The notes beneath the pieces were generated by a model, which did no database searches, was not told where the DNA came from, and worked only from the letters and a program-made list of their open reading frames with translations. Made by a program: the position numbers and the translations under genes. Shown piece by piece: positions 48,225 to 58,242 of a stretch of DNA of 58,242 nucleotides. Position 1 is the stretch's first letter; the number at the start of each line of letters is the position of its first letter. The DNA is taken from the NCBI GenBank assembly GCA_963643985.1, contig CAVINP010000002.1, positions 1 through 58,242 of the forward strand. Direction: 5' to 3'. This DNA comes from SFTH01 sp963643985 (GTDB lineage: Bacteria; Bacillota; Clostridia; Christensenellales; Aristaeellaceae).

Positions 48225-48241
48225 AGTCAAAGAAAGTCAAA
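48225..48241 (+). promoter_or_regulatory. CtsR operator
   Basis: A direct heptad repeat, AGTCAAA-GAA-AGTCAAA, fits the CtsR consensus RGTCAAA-NAN-RGTCAAA at every position. It starts one base after the -10 box of clpB, so bound CtsR would block initiation. ctsR itself is not in the window. Confidence 0.85.
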
Positions 48242-48279
48242 GACAGACTTTCGAAACAAACCCGAGAGGGGGCCGTTTA

Positions 48280-50883
<2,604 letters not shown>

Positions 50884-50890
50884 GCACAAC

Positions 50891-50920
50891 AAAAGGAGCT
50901 TGCAGACGCGAGCTCCTTTT
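50891..50920. terminator. Bidirectional terminator between clpB and rodA
   Basis: 10-bp stem AAAAGGAGCT / AGCTCCTTTT with a 10-nt loop, A-rich before and TTTTTGT at its end. It lies between converging genes. Confidence 0.8.
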
Positions 50921-50938
50921 TGTAATGCCTGTCACCGA

Positions 50939-52183
50939 TTACAGTTTGCGCATGCGCATGGGTGCCGTTCTTCGGTGGCTTTCTTTTTTTCGCGATCGCA
51001 TGATGACGTTTTCCGCCAGACCTATGGCCATCATGTTGGTGAGCATGTTTGAGCCTCCGTAACTGACAAACGGTAGGGGAATGCCTGTGACCGGCAGAAG
51101 GCCGATAACCATGCAGATATTCTCTATAATGTGAAACAGCAGCATGGCCATGACACCTATAATGCAATATGAGCCGAAGGGATCATTGATCTTGAAGCTG
51201 AAGTAGATCAGCCGCGCGATCAGCAGTATGTAGGCCAGCATCAGCGCCGCTGCACCGATGAAGCCGCAGGACTCGCCGACGATGGAGAATATGAAGTCGG
51301 TGTGGTCATCGGAGATGTAGCCCAGAGATGCAAAGCTGCCGGGGGAGATCAGACCCTTGCCCGTCAGTCCGCCCGAACCGAGCGCGATCTGGCCGTTGAT
51401 GACCTGACGCGCATCGTCCGGGTAGGAATCCGGATCGAGCCAGATCAGTATGCGGGTCAGGCGGAAGCTGTCCGAACTGGAGTTGTTCATGAAATACCAG
51501 ATCGGAATCACCATCAGCACGCAGCAGAGCAATACGCTGCCGATCAGCTTCCAGCTTGTGCCGGAGACGAACACCATCACGCAGAATATGGCCAGATACA
51601 CCAGCGCCGTGCCGAAGTCCGGCTGAGCCAGCACCAGCGCCATCGGCAGTGCCAGAAACAGCGCCAACGGTATGATGTCGCGGAACTTTTTGACCGGCTT
51701 TGTGCGCACGGAGAATGCCTTGGCGAAGGCGATAATGATCAGAACCTTGCCGAATTCCGAGGTCTGAAAGCCGCGATCGGAATTGGAGCCCCAGCTCAGG
51801 AATGCCGTCATGCCGCCTCGACCTGCACGCGCCACCAGGAGTGTAAAGAGCAGCAGGCCCAGGTTGATTGCATAGATGGTATTGGCATACTTGCCGTAGA
51901 CATCATAGTTGAAGAATATGATCGCGAACATGGCCACGATGCCGGCTGCGATCCATATCAGCTGCAATCTGGCGTAGGTGAGCGGCTGACTCTCGAGCAT
52001 CTCCATCACCGTGGACGGCGTGGAGGAAACTTCCGTGCTGGTCGCGCTGAAGATCACCACCACGCCAAAGAGCGAGATGGCGACCACCAGCACAAACAGC
52101 GGCCAGTCAAAGAAGTGCATCAGGCCTCGGTTGAGTCTGCCCTCGGACAGCCTCTTAAACAGTGCTTTTAATCGTGCAAACAT
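50939..52183 (-). CDS. rodA: Rod-shape determining SEDS glycosyltransferase RodA
   Basis: Polytopic SEDS-family peptidoglycan polymerase of the elongation machinery. The 414 residues contain about ten transmembrane segments. Motifs include FLSWGSNSDRGFQTSEFGKVLIIIAFA, LVLAQPDFGTALVYL, and the C-terminal GIPLPFVSYGGSNMLTNMMAIGL signature. The position directly after the class B PBP gene, in an mre operon, supports RodA over FtsW or SpoVE. A basic tail follows the last membrane segment. Confidence 0.95.
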   Translation of the reverse strand: MFARLKALFKRLSEGRLNRGLMHFFDWPLFVLVVAISLFGVVVIFSATSTEVSSTPSTVMEMLESQPLTYARLQLIWIAAGIVAMFAIIFFNYDVYGKYANTIYAINLGLLLFTLLVARAGRGGMTAFLSWGSNSDRGFQTSEFGKVLIIIAFAKAFSVRTKPVKKFRDIIPLALFLALPMALVLAQPDFGTALVYLAIFCVMVFVSGTSWKLIGSVLLCCVLMVIPIWYFMNNSSSDSFRLTRILIWLDPDSYPDDARQVINGQIALGSGGLTGKGLISPGSFASLGYISDDHTDFIFSIVGESCGFIGAAALMLAYILLIARLIYFSFKINDPFGSYCIIGVMAMLLFHIIENICMVIGLLPVTGIPLPFVSYGGSNMLTNMMAIGLAENVIMRSRKKESHRRTAPMRMRKL

Positions 52184-52205
52184 GCATTGCTCCTCTTGGA
52201 AGATA

Positions 52206-54662
52206 TCAGTCGGCGACGCTGTATTCGATGCCGACGGTGGTATCTTCGGAATAGCCCAGGCTGTCCAGATAGTACTCGATGACCTTCACGGCTGCGGGGG
52301 AAGCCTGAGCGCCCGCATAACCGTTCTGAATGTAGACGACCAGCACGATCTGCGGATCATCTGCCGGTGCGTAGGCCACCAGCCACGCGTTGTTTTCAAC
52401 ATCCAGCTGTGTACGCTGGGAAGTACCGGTCTTTGCAGCAATCTTGTACTTCGTGTCCGTGAAGTACTTGCCTGCGGTACCGCCGTCCTCTGCAGATGTA
52501 ACGTCCTCCATGCCCTCGCGTATGGCCGCGAAATAGGCCGGGTCGGAATCGATCCGGTTGGCCACGACGGGCTGCTTCTCAAGCACGACCTCGCCGTCCG
52601 CGGAGATGATCTTGTCCACAATCTGCGCATCGTATACCGTGCCGCCGTTGCAGATGGCGCTGACGTAGCGCGCAACGCATACGGGGGTCAGCTGCGTGAT
52701 CGACTGGCCGATGCCGTCCATGATCGTTTCGTTCGGCGTCCAGAAGATATCCTGCAGGTAGGTCGTGAAGGTGTTGATCAGGTAGTGGTTGGAGATGTAG
52801 TTGCGAGGCAGCCCCAGATCATACTGAAGCACCTCGCGGATGGGCTGTCCCCACTGATCCTTTGAATCGTAGCTTACGGCAATCTTCATAATCGACAACG
52901 TGACGGAGTCGAGCAGCTCATCGCTGTACTCCTCGCCGCGCTCCTGTCCGATCTGCTGAAGCCTTTCGTAGATGGATTCGTACACCAGCGAAGGTTTGGA
53001 GGTGTACTGGTCGTCCACGTCACGATCCGGATCGTAGAGCATGGTCTGGTTGCCCACGAAGCTTGTGGACTCACCGGGCAGCTCGATGTTCGTCTTGCTG
53101 GTCAGACCCAGTGCCGCCGCCCACTCGTAGAGCTTGGTCACACCCAGACGGTAGCTGACTTCGTAGAAATAGTAGTTGCAGGAGTTCTTGATGGCATCCA
53201 CGATCGTCTGATTGGAATGCTTGTAACGTTCATCACTGGAGACCCAGCACTTTGCAGGGTTGTAGGTGTTGGTCTTGGTGTAGGAACCCATGTCCGTGAT
53301 GGTCTCATCCAGCGTGATCACGCCCTCGGACAGGCCGGCCAGTGCGGTACAAAGCTTGAATATCGAGCCCGGCGTATCGCGCGTGGATATGGCGCGGTTG
53401 TACAGCGGATCATTCTCATCCAGCAGTTCGTTCCACTTGGCCGTGTTCACCTGACCGCCGTTGAACATGGACAGATCGTAGTCCGGATAGCTGATCATAC
53501 CCAGTATCTTGCCGGTGTTGGGGTCCATGGCCACCATGGCGCCCGTCTCGGCCAGGGAGATTTCCCAGTCGTTTTCCTCGTAGCGCTCCAGCACATCGGC
53601 GTTGACGTTCTGCCAGTACTCGCGGTTGATCTGGTGCTCCTGCGTTTCGCGGATGCTGGCGATGGTGTCCGTCAGTGCCTCGGTCATCACCTTTTCAAGA
53701 TCGACATCGATGGTCAGCACCACGGAGTTGCCGTCCGTGGGCGCTGTGTAGCTCAGTTCGCGGACGACCTTGCCTCGGGTGTTGATCTCAACCTCGCGCT
53801 TGCCCTGCCGGTATTCGATGTAGGGGGAGAGCTGATCCTCCAAAGAGTACTCGATGCCCGCCGCACCGATGTAGGCATCGTTGGGATAGCCCTGACTCTG
53901 GTAGGTTTCCAGCTGACTGGCGGAAATCTTGCTGATATAGCCCGTGACATGGCAGGCCGTGCTGCCCTGCGGGTAGACGCGGGTGGAGCTTTCTTCAATG
54001 TCGATGCCGTCCAGTTCCATGGACTTGGCTTCAATCTCGGAAACCGTCTCAAAGCCGACGTTGTAGGCGATGGTGACCGGCATGGAGTTGAATGCGTTCA
54101 TGCGCGATTCCTGCCACAGTGCCAGTACCTTGACCTTCATCTCGGTACTCAGATCGTCGGGAATGCAGTATTTTTCCAGCAATGTCGGCCAAAGTTTATC
54201 CTCGTCGACGCTGGTCATATAGAAGTTTGTGCGCCACTGGCTCTCGCGGGACTTTTCAACCGCATTGGAACCCGAGCCGGAATCGAAGCGCCATGTGCCG
54301 TCTTCGTTTTGCTGAAGCCAGAAATCATTGACGGTGGATTTGCCGTTGGACTCGATCAGTTCTATCACATCAATGAGCACCTGCGTGTAATTTGCACGGT
54401 ACTCCTCCGAGGATTTGGTCGGGTCGCGGTAGAAGGTGACGTTGTAGCTGGTCTCGTCATAGGCGAGCGGCACCATGTTCGTGTCGTAGATCGTGCCGCG
54501 CTTGCCGTAGACCGTGATGGTCTTGGTGGATTTTGTGGACGCGCGTGCCTGATAGCTTTCACTGTCGGTGATTATCATGTAGTAAAGGCGGCCAAACATC
54601 ACGCCGAATACCACCAGCAATATTGCAGACAGCCAGATAACCCGGCTCTTGTACGGTTTCAA
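52206..54662 (-). CDS. mrdA: Penicillin-binding protein 2 (class B transpeptidase, elongasome)
   Basis: Transpeptidase partner of RodA. The 818 residues have an N-terminal membrane anchor (VIWLSAILLVVFGVMFG), a dimerisation domain, and a transpeptidase domain. Its motifs are GSIFK (nucleophile Ser433), SCN in KNSCNYYFY, and KTG at Lys744. It is longer than typical PBP2 (about 630-720), with extra sequence before the active site and between the SCN and KTG motifs, as in other Clostridia. The start is TTG overlapping the mreD stop, with GGGAGGTG eight nt upstream. Confidence 0.95.
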   Translation of the reverse strand: MKPYKSRVIWLSAILLVVFGVMFGRLYYMIITDSESYQARASTKSTKTITVYGKRGTIYDTNMVPLAYDETSYNVTFYRDPTKSSEEYRANYTQVLIDVIELIESNGKSTVNDFWLQQNEDGTWRFDSGSGSNAVEKSRESQWRTNFYMTSVDEDKLWPTLLEKYCIPDDLSTEMKVKVLALWQESRMNAFNSMPVTIAYNVGFETVSEIEAKSMELDGIDIEESSTRVYPQGSTACHVTGYISKISASQLETYQSQGYPNDAYIGAAGIEYSLEDQLSPYIEYRQGKREVEINTRGKVVRELSYTAPTDGNSVVLTIDVDLEKVMTEALTDTIASIRETQEHQINREYWQNVNADVLERYEENDWEISLAETGAMVAMDPNTGKILGMISYPDYDLSMFNGGQVNTAKWNELLDENDPLYNRAISTRDTPGSIFKLCTALAGLSEGVITLDETITDMGSYTKTNTYNPAKCWVSSDERYKHSNQTIVDAIKNSCNYYFYEVSYRLGVTKLYEWAAALGLTSKTNIELPGESTSFVGNQTMLYDPDRDVDDQYTSKPSLVYESIYERLQQIGQERGEEYSDELLDSVTLSIMKIAVSYDSKDQWGQPIREVLQYDLGLPRNYISNHYLINTFTTYLQDIFWTPNETIMDGIGQSITQLTPVCVARYVSAICNGGTVYDAQIVDKIISADGEVVLEKQPVVANRIDSDPAYFAAIREGMEDVTSAEDGGTAGKYFTDTKYKIAAKTGTSQRTQLDVENNAWLVAYAPADDPQIVLVVYIQNGYAGAQASPAAVKVIEYYLDSLGYSEDTTVGIEYSVAD

Positions 54663-55213
54663 AAGTTTTTCACCTCCCGGTAGGCGTGCTTCTTGTCCGT
54701 ACGGGCACTCCTGGCCTTTGTCAGGCGCTCCATGAAGGGAGTGAGCAGCAGCACCAGGGCCGTGCTGATCGCCGTGCGCAGCAGAAGATCACGCACATAG
54801 CTCCAGCGCAATATCGCGGTGGAGAAATACTGATAGATGAGCATGACGATTTCAAATACGATTACCAGCGCAGCCACCCATATCGCACGCACCGCCAGCC
54901 GCTGCAGGCGCTCGCGCCTTTCCATGGTGCGGCTGATCTTGGGCTGCTGGTCAAGCAGAAAGCCGATCAGAAAGCCGATGGCAATGAATGAAAACAGCTT
55001 CATGCCCAGCGTTCCTGCCGTAATATCCAGCATAAGTCCTGATATCATGCCGTAGAGCATGCCACGCATGCGGCCAAGTGTGATGCCGATTGCCATCACG
55101 ACCGCCATCGATACCGGTACCAGATAACGCCCGTAGAGAAAAAGGGGCAGTATCGAGGTATCCAGCAGCATGGCCAGCACGACACAGATAATTGGGGCAA
55201 GTCTTTTAAGCAA
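54659..55213 (-). CDS. mreD: Rod-shape determining protein MreD
   Basis: Small integral membrane protein of the elongasome. The 184 residues contain about five hydrophobic segments, including SMAVVMAIGITLG, GMISGLMLDITAGTLG and FSFIAIGFLIGFLL, in the usual MreD pattern. A basic tail ends the protein. The start is TTG (plus-strand caa at 55211-55213) with GGAGG about 10 nt upstream. It overlaps the PBP2 start and follows mreC by 41 bp. Confidence 0.9.
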   Translation of the reverse strand: MLKRLAPIICVVLAMLLDTSILPLFLYGRYLVPVSMAVVMAIGITLGRMRGMLYGMISGLMLDITAGTLGMKLFSFIAIGFLIGFLLDQQPKISRTMERRERLQRLAVRAIWVAALVIVFEIVMLIYQYFSTAILRWSYVRDLLLRTAISTALVLLLTPFMERLTKARSARTDKKHAYREVKNF

Positions 55214-55254
55214 GGCAGTTTAACCTCCGTGTTCCGATCCCAGATACATCAACG

Positions 55255-56376
55255 TTACGAATTGTCGCCGGCCCAAGTGTCCTCGATGATGTTGCCGACC
55301 TTGTAGTCGCCGTACGGATTTTCCACCACGGCAGGCGTGCTCGTGGGGTACGACCAGTTGGCCTCACCGCTGGGCGCGGGCGTTGCCGCAGCATCGGCAT
55401 CGGGCGCAGTCGTGGACGATTGCTGATAGGCCACGGATTGCGTGGGCAGTGCCTCGAGCGAATCATTGTCGGTCTCGATCACGGTGCGCAGTATGAATAC
55501 CTCTTCAATACGCTGGAAATCAACCGAAGGCGTGACGACCGCGTAGGAGCCTTCCGTGCCGGCATCCAGGCTCAGCGCCGTGACCGTGCCGATCTTGATG
55601 CCCTTGGGATAGAGCGAGTCCTGACCGGAAGTGACAACAACGTCGCCGGGGGAGATGCTGTTCACGTTCGGCAGATAGTATACATAGCACTCGGCGCTGC
55701 TGTCCGAATCGGAGATCTGGCCGCGCATTACGCCGTTGTCGCGCGTGCGCTGAAGCAGGCAGGCCACGGCGCTGCGCGTGTCAATGATGGTGATCACCTT
55801 GGAATAGTTCAGGCCGACCTCGGTGATGCGGCCGATCAGGCCGTCACCGTTGACCACCGCCATGCCCACGCTCACGCCGGAGTTGGAGCCGCGGTTGAGC
55901 GAAAAGGTTTTGAACCACGGGCCGGCATCGCGTGCGATCACTTTGGCGTAGATCGGATCGAGCGACTCGTAGGTGTCACGGGCATCCAGCTGGGTCTTCA
56001 GACGCTCGTTTTCCTGCAAAGCTTCCTCGGCGTTGACCAGCTCCAGCTTGAGTTGCTCGTTTTCCAGCGAAAGTTCGTCATAGGCATCCTCAAGCGCACC
56101 GTAGTTGTGCCAGTTGGTGAAGAAGGTCTTGACGTTGTTCGCGGCCGTCGATACGGCATTCTGTACCGGCGTGAGCAGCGAACCGATGCCGTTTTCGAGT
56201 ATGGAAATCTGCCCGCTGTTGCGAACGACCAGGAAATAGACCGTGGCCGCCACGATGATCAGAACGAGTATCGTAAAGAGTACACGCCTGATTTTGTTGA
56301 TGCGTGCCTTGCGTTCCTTTTTGGGTCTCTTGGTGGAATAGCGCCGCTTGGCTGCGGCCACCTTTTTCTTTGCCAT
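55255..56376 (-). CDS. mreC: Rod-shape determining protein MreC
   Basis: Bitopic scaffold that links MreB to PBP2 and RodA. The 373 residues start with a very basic cytoplasmic tail (KKKVAAAKRRYSTKRPKK) and one transmembrane helix near 31-50. A coiled coil follows (about 90-135, NWHNYGALEDAYDELSLENE), then the beta-rich extracellular domain with KVIARDAGPWFKTFSLNRGSN and GLIGRITEVG. A Ser/Thr/Pro-rich tail of about 60 residues is longer than in most MreC proteins. Confidence 0.95.
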   Translation of the reverse strand: MAKKKVAAAKRRYSTKRPKKERKARINKIRRVLFTILVLIIVAATVYFLVVRNSGQISILENGIGSLLTPVQNAVSTAANNVKTFFTNWHNYGALEDAYDELSLENEQLKLELVNAEEALQENERLKTQLDARDTYESLDPIYAKVIARDAGPWFKTFSLNRGSNSGVSVGMAVVNGDGLIGRITEVGLNYSKVITIIDTRSAVACLLQRTRDNGVMRGQISDSDSSAECYVYYLPNVNSISPGDVVVTSGQDSLYPKGIKIGTVTALSLDAGTEGSYAVVTPSVDFQRIEEVFILRTVIETDNDSLEALPTQSVAYQQSSTTAPDADAAATPAPSGEANWSYPTSTPAVVENPYGDYKVGNIIEDTWAGDNS

Positions 56377-56390
56377 TCGTGTATTGCTCC

Positions 56391-57431
56391 TTAAAGCTCC
56401 AGAAGTGCGTTGCTCGCAGCAAGCTTATGGTAGATGCGATCGTCCGAAGCAGCGATGCATGTGCCCAATGCCACCTCATCCTGCGGGTTTTCGCCGATCG
56501 ATACGGGAATATTCAGCATGGCCGCCAGCCGCTCACGCAGACCGTCCAGCAACGCGCCGCCGCCGGAGAGATGAATGCCGTTGGCCAGCAGATCCTCCGC
56601 AAGCTCGGCCGGCGTATTCTCAAACGCCTCACGTATGCTCTCGAGCAGATTGTCCAGTGGCGGCAGGATCGCACGCTGCACGTCCAACTGCGTAATCTCT
56701 GCCGTGGCAGGCCTGCCGGATTTGGCATCACGGCCGCGCAGAGTCACGTTCTGCAATTTGTCCATAGGAATTTCCATGGCCGTGCCCAGATCGATCTTCA
56801 GATCTTCGGCAGTGCGCTGGCCGATCACGAGCCCCTTCTCGCGGCGGACATAGCGCATGATGGCTTCATCCATCGAAAGGCTGCCCGTGCGCGTGGTGCG
56901 GGCGGCAACCACGCCGTTCATGGAGATTACGGCCACCTCGGTGGTGGAACCGCCGATCAGCACGACCATGATGCCCTTCGCCTCATCGATGGACAGACCG
57001 CCCCCCAAAGCGGCCGCAATTGAGGATCTCAGCAGTGCAGCCTTGCGTGCACCCGCGCCGCGCACGGCCTCGACTGCCGCAGCGTATTCCACGCGCGTTG
57101 CACCCGTGGAAAGCGAAACCACCAAACGGTTTTTTTCCAGTGCACGGCGCTTGCCCAGCGCCTTTTCGGACAGCACCTTCATCAGCAGCGTTGCCATGTC
57201 GACATCCGCCACGGCGCCGTCCATGACCGGCGAGGAGAGCACCACGTCGCGTGGCGTGCGCCCCAGCATCTGCCTGGCATCGCGGCCCACGGCCAGTACA
57301 TCGTCCGTGTCGTCGCGCATGGTCAGCACATAGCTCGGTTCGCGCAGTACCACGCCCTCGTTCTCAAGGCATATCGTCAGATTGGCGGAACCAAGATCAA
57401 GGCCTACGCCGCCGGAAGAAAAAACACCCAT
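56391..57431 (-). CDS. mreB: Rod-shape determining actin homologue MreB
   Basis: Actin-like filament protein that orients lateral wall synthesis. The 346 residues have the phosphate-1 loop (GVGLDLGSANLTI), the connect-1 region around VVLIGGSTTEVAVIS (phosphate 2), and adenosine-binding HLSGGGALLDGLRERL. The length is normal. The second gene of the maf-mre operon, it has CAGGAGG before the ATG and starts 3 bp from the maf stop. MreB and Mbl-type paralogues cannot be separated by eye, but the mreC neighbour favours MreB. Confidence 0.95.
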   Translation of the reverse strand: MGVFSSGGVGLDLGSANLTICLENEGVVLREPSYVLTMRDDTDDVLAVGRDARQMLGRTPRDVVLSSPVMDGAVADVDMATLLMKVLSEKALGKRRALEKNRLVVSLSTGATRVEYAAAVEAVRGAGARKAALLRSSIAAALGGGLSIDEAKGIMVVLIGGSTTEVAVISMNGVVAARTTRTGSLSMDEAIMRYVRREKGLVIGQRTAEDLKIDLGTAMEIPMDKLQNVTLRGRDAKSGRPATAEITQLDVQRAILPPLDNLLESIREAFENTPAELAEDLLANGIHLSGGGALLDGLRERLAAMLNIPVSIGENPQDEVALGTCIAASDDRIYHKLAASNALLEL

Positions 57432-57434
57432 AAA

Positions 57435-58016
57435 TTATCGAGCCTCCTGCTGATCATCGCCGCAAAATTCGGCAAGCATCTGTCGTATATCGTCCACGGG
57501 GAAGCCGATCACGTTTTCGTAGGACCCGTCCAGCGCAGTTACAAATTTGCCTGCACCGCCCTGAATACCGTAGGCTCCGGCCTTGTCCATGGGTTCACCG
57601 CTCGCAATGTAGTCGGCAATTTCTTTATCCGAAAGTTCCCTGAAAGTCACGCCCGTGCGTACGACACGGGTGAGCGTGCGCCTATTTTTTGCGTTCATGA
57701 GCGTCACACCCGTGAAGACCTCATGTGTATGTCCCGAGAGCAGGTGAAGCATGCGGGACGCATCGGCCTCGTCTTCGGGCTTGCCCAGAGGCACTCCATG
57801 ATATGAAACCAGAGTATCCGAGGCAATGACAATGCCCTCGGTATAGTGCGCGGCTGCGGCCCGAGCCTTGCGGGCGGAGAGCAGAGAAACGATATCGTGC
57901 GCGTGTCCCGTGACATGCTCATCCACATCAGGCACGCAGATTTCAAAGGCATATCCCATGCGGGAGAGCAGTTCGCGCCGTCTGGGCGAACCGGATGCCA
58001 GTATCAGATGTTCCAT
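57435..58016 (-). CDS. maf: Maf-like nucleoside triphosphate pyrophosphatase
   Basis: House-cleaning pyrophosphatase for non-canonical dTTP/UTP-type nucleotides. The 193-residue protein starts ILASGSPRRRELLSRMG, the Maf signature. It has IVIASDTLVSYHG with the catalytic-site Asp and the C-terminal KAGAYGIQGGAGKFV and ENVIGFPV. I chose the ATG at 58016 because the promoter at 58058-58085 predicts a transcript start near 58050, too close to the in-frame ATG at 58052. It is the first gene of the elongasome operon, as in many Bacillota. Confidence 0.93.
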   Translation of the reverse strand: MEHLILASGSPRRRELLSRMGYAFEICVPDVDEHVTGHAHDIVSLLSARKARAAAAHYTEGIVIASDTLVSYHGVPLGKPEDEADASRMLHLLSGHTHEVFTGVTLMNAKNRRTLTRVVRTGVTFRELSDKEIADYIASGEPMDKAGAYGIQGGAGKFVTALDGSYENVIGFPVDDIRQMLAEFCGDDQQEAR

Positions 58017-58057
58017 GAAAACAATTACTCCATTATATATACAATAATTCACATCAT

Positions 58058-58085
58058 ATTATAGCACACAAATCAAGCAATTCAA
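58058..58085 (-). promoter_or_regulatory. Promoter of the maf-mreBCD-mrdA-rodA operon
   Basis: Minus strand: TTGAAT (plus 58080-58085), 16-nt spacer, TATAAT (plus 58058-58063). Confidence 0.6.
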
Positions 58086-58230
58086 AGCATTCGGACGCAT
58101 TGAACCTGCTTTGTCACGAATATATTACAAGAAATATTCACAGCGTCAACGTATCCCGGTTTCAAAATGCGCTGCCCGTATGTGAATTCCTCGGCACGCC
58201 CACGCAGTTGGGGAAAAGGAGGAAAACCCC

Positions 58231-58242
58231 GTGCGTCACCTT
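58231..58242 (+). CDS. Start of a plus-strand gene cut by the window edge
   Basis: A GTG at 58231 is preceded by AAGGAGG at 8-nt spacing, a strong site like those of other genes here. Only four codons are visible, so no product can be named. Bases 58086-58230 show no other gene. Confidence 0.35.

Overview
The window looks like chromosomal DNA of a strictly anaerobic, GC-rich member of the Clostridia (Bacillota). A gut or rumen Christensenellales-like relative is possible, but that is only an impression. Supporting signs are the tilS-hpt-ftsH order, a CtsR operator in front of clpB, lipobox lipoproteins, RecD2, type III pantothenate kinase, an ECF-type S component, class III ribonucleotide reductase (NrdD) and the MetV/MetF pair. 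Many starts are TTG or GTG with strong GGAGG sites. I see no rRNA, tRNA, CRISPR array, insertion sequence or prophage. Almost everything is core metabolism or cell-envelope biology.

Layout. 0.1-4.2 kb: tilS-hpt-ftsH operon (minus). 4.4-10.0 kb: a giant secreted protein with a catalytically dead transglutaminase-like domain, 17 Big2-type Ig repeats and a C-terminal NlpC/P60-like domain (minus). 10.3-11.7 kb: araD-like epimerase and deoC (plus). 11.7-19.3 kb: a complete shikimate-to-phenylalanine operon, aroF-aroB-aroA-aroC-pheA-aroEK(fusion)-aroQ (minus). It is headed by a consensus promoter, a 25-codon Phe/Tyr-rich leader peptide and a terminator, which is a textbook amino-acid attenuator. 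19.3-23.1 kb: pantothenate-type S component, coaX, recD2 (plus). 23.1-26.6 kb: a three-gene signalling unit of solute-binding lipoprotein, hybrid histidine kinase and PNPOx-like flavoprotein (minus). 26.8-32.9 kb: a sugar catabolism and ABC uptake operon (plus). 32.9-34.1 kb: GNAT-like protein (minus).

34.3-36.7 kb: ddl-murF (plus). 36.7-38.3 kb: RluA-family pseudouridine synthase and Sfp-type phosphopantetheinyl transferase (minus). 38.3-39.8 kb: pgi (plus). 39.8-42.2 kb: nrdD under tandem NrdR-like boxes (minus). 42.5-44.1 kb: metV-metF (plus). 44.2-46.7 kb: membrane-anchored degenerate metallophosphoesterase, lipid kinase and a 50-residue protein (minus). 46.8-50.9 kb: radA, then clpB with a CtsR box (plus). 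50.9-58.1 kb: the elongasome operon maf-mreB-mreC-mreD-PBP2-rodA (minus). The last 12 bases carry the start of a plus-strand gene.

The best candidates for something not well described are four. The first is the Phe/Tyr leader-peptide attenuator governing the whole shikimate operon. The second is the lipoprotein/hybrid-kinase/flavoprotein unit. The third is the giant Ig-repeat protein with its pseudo-transglutaminase domain. The fourth is a four-copy family of about 60-bp intergenic repeats that sits next to minus-strand genes in the first 18 kb.
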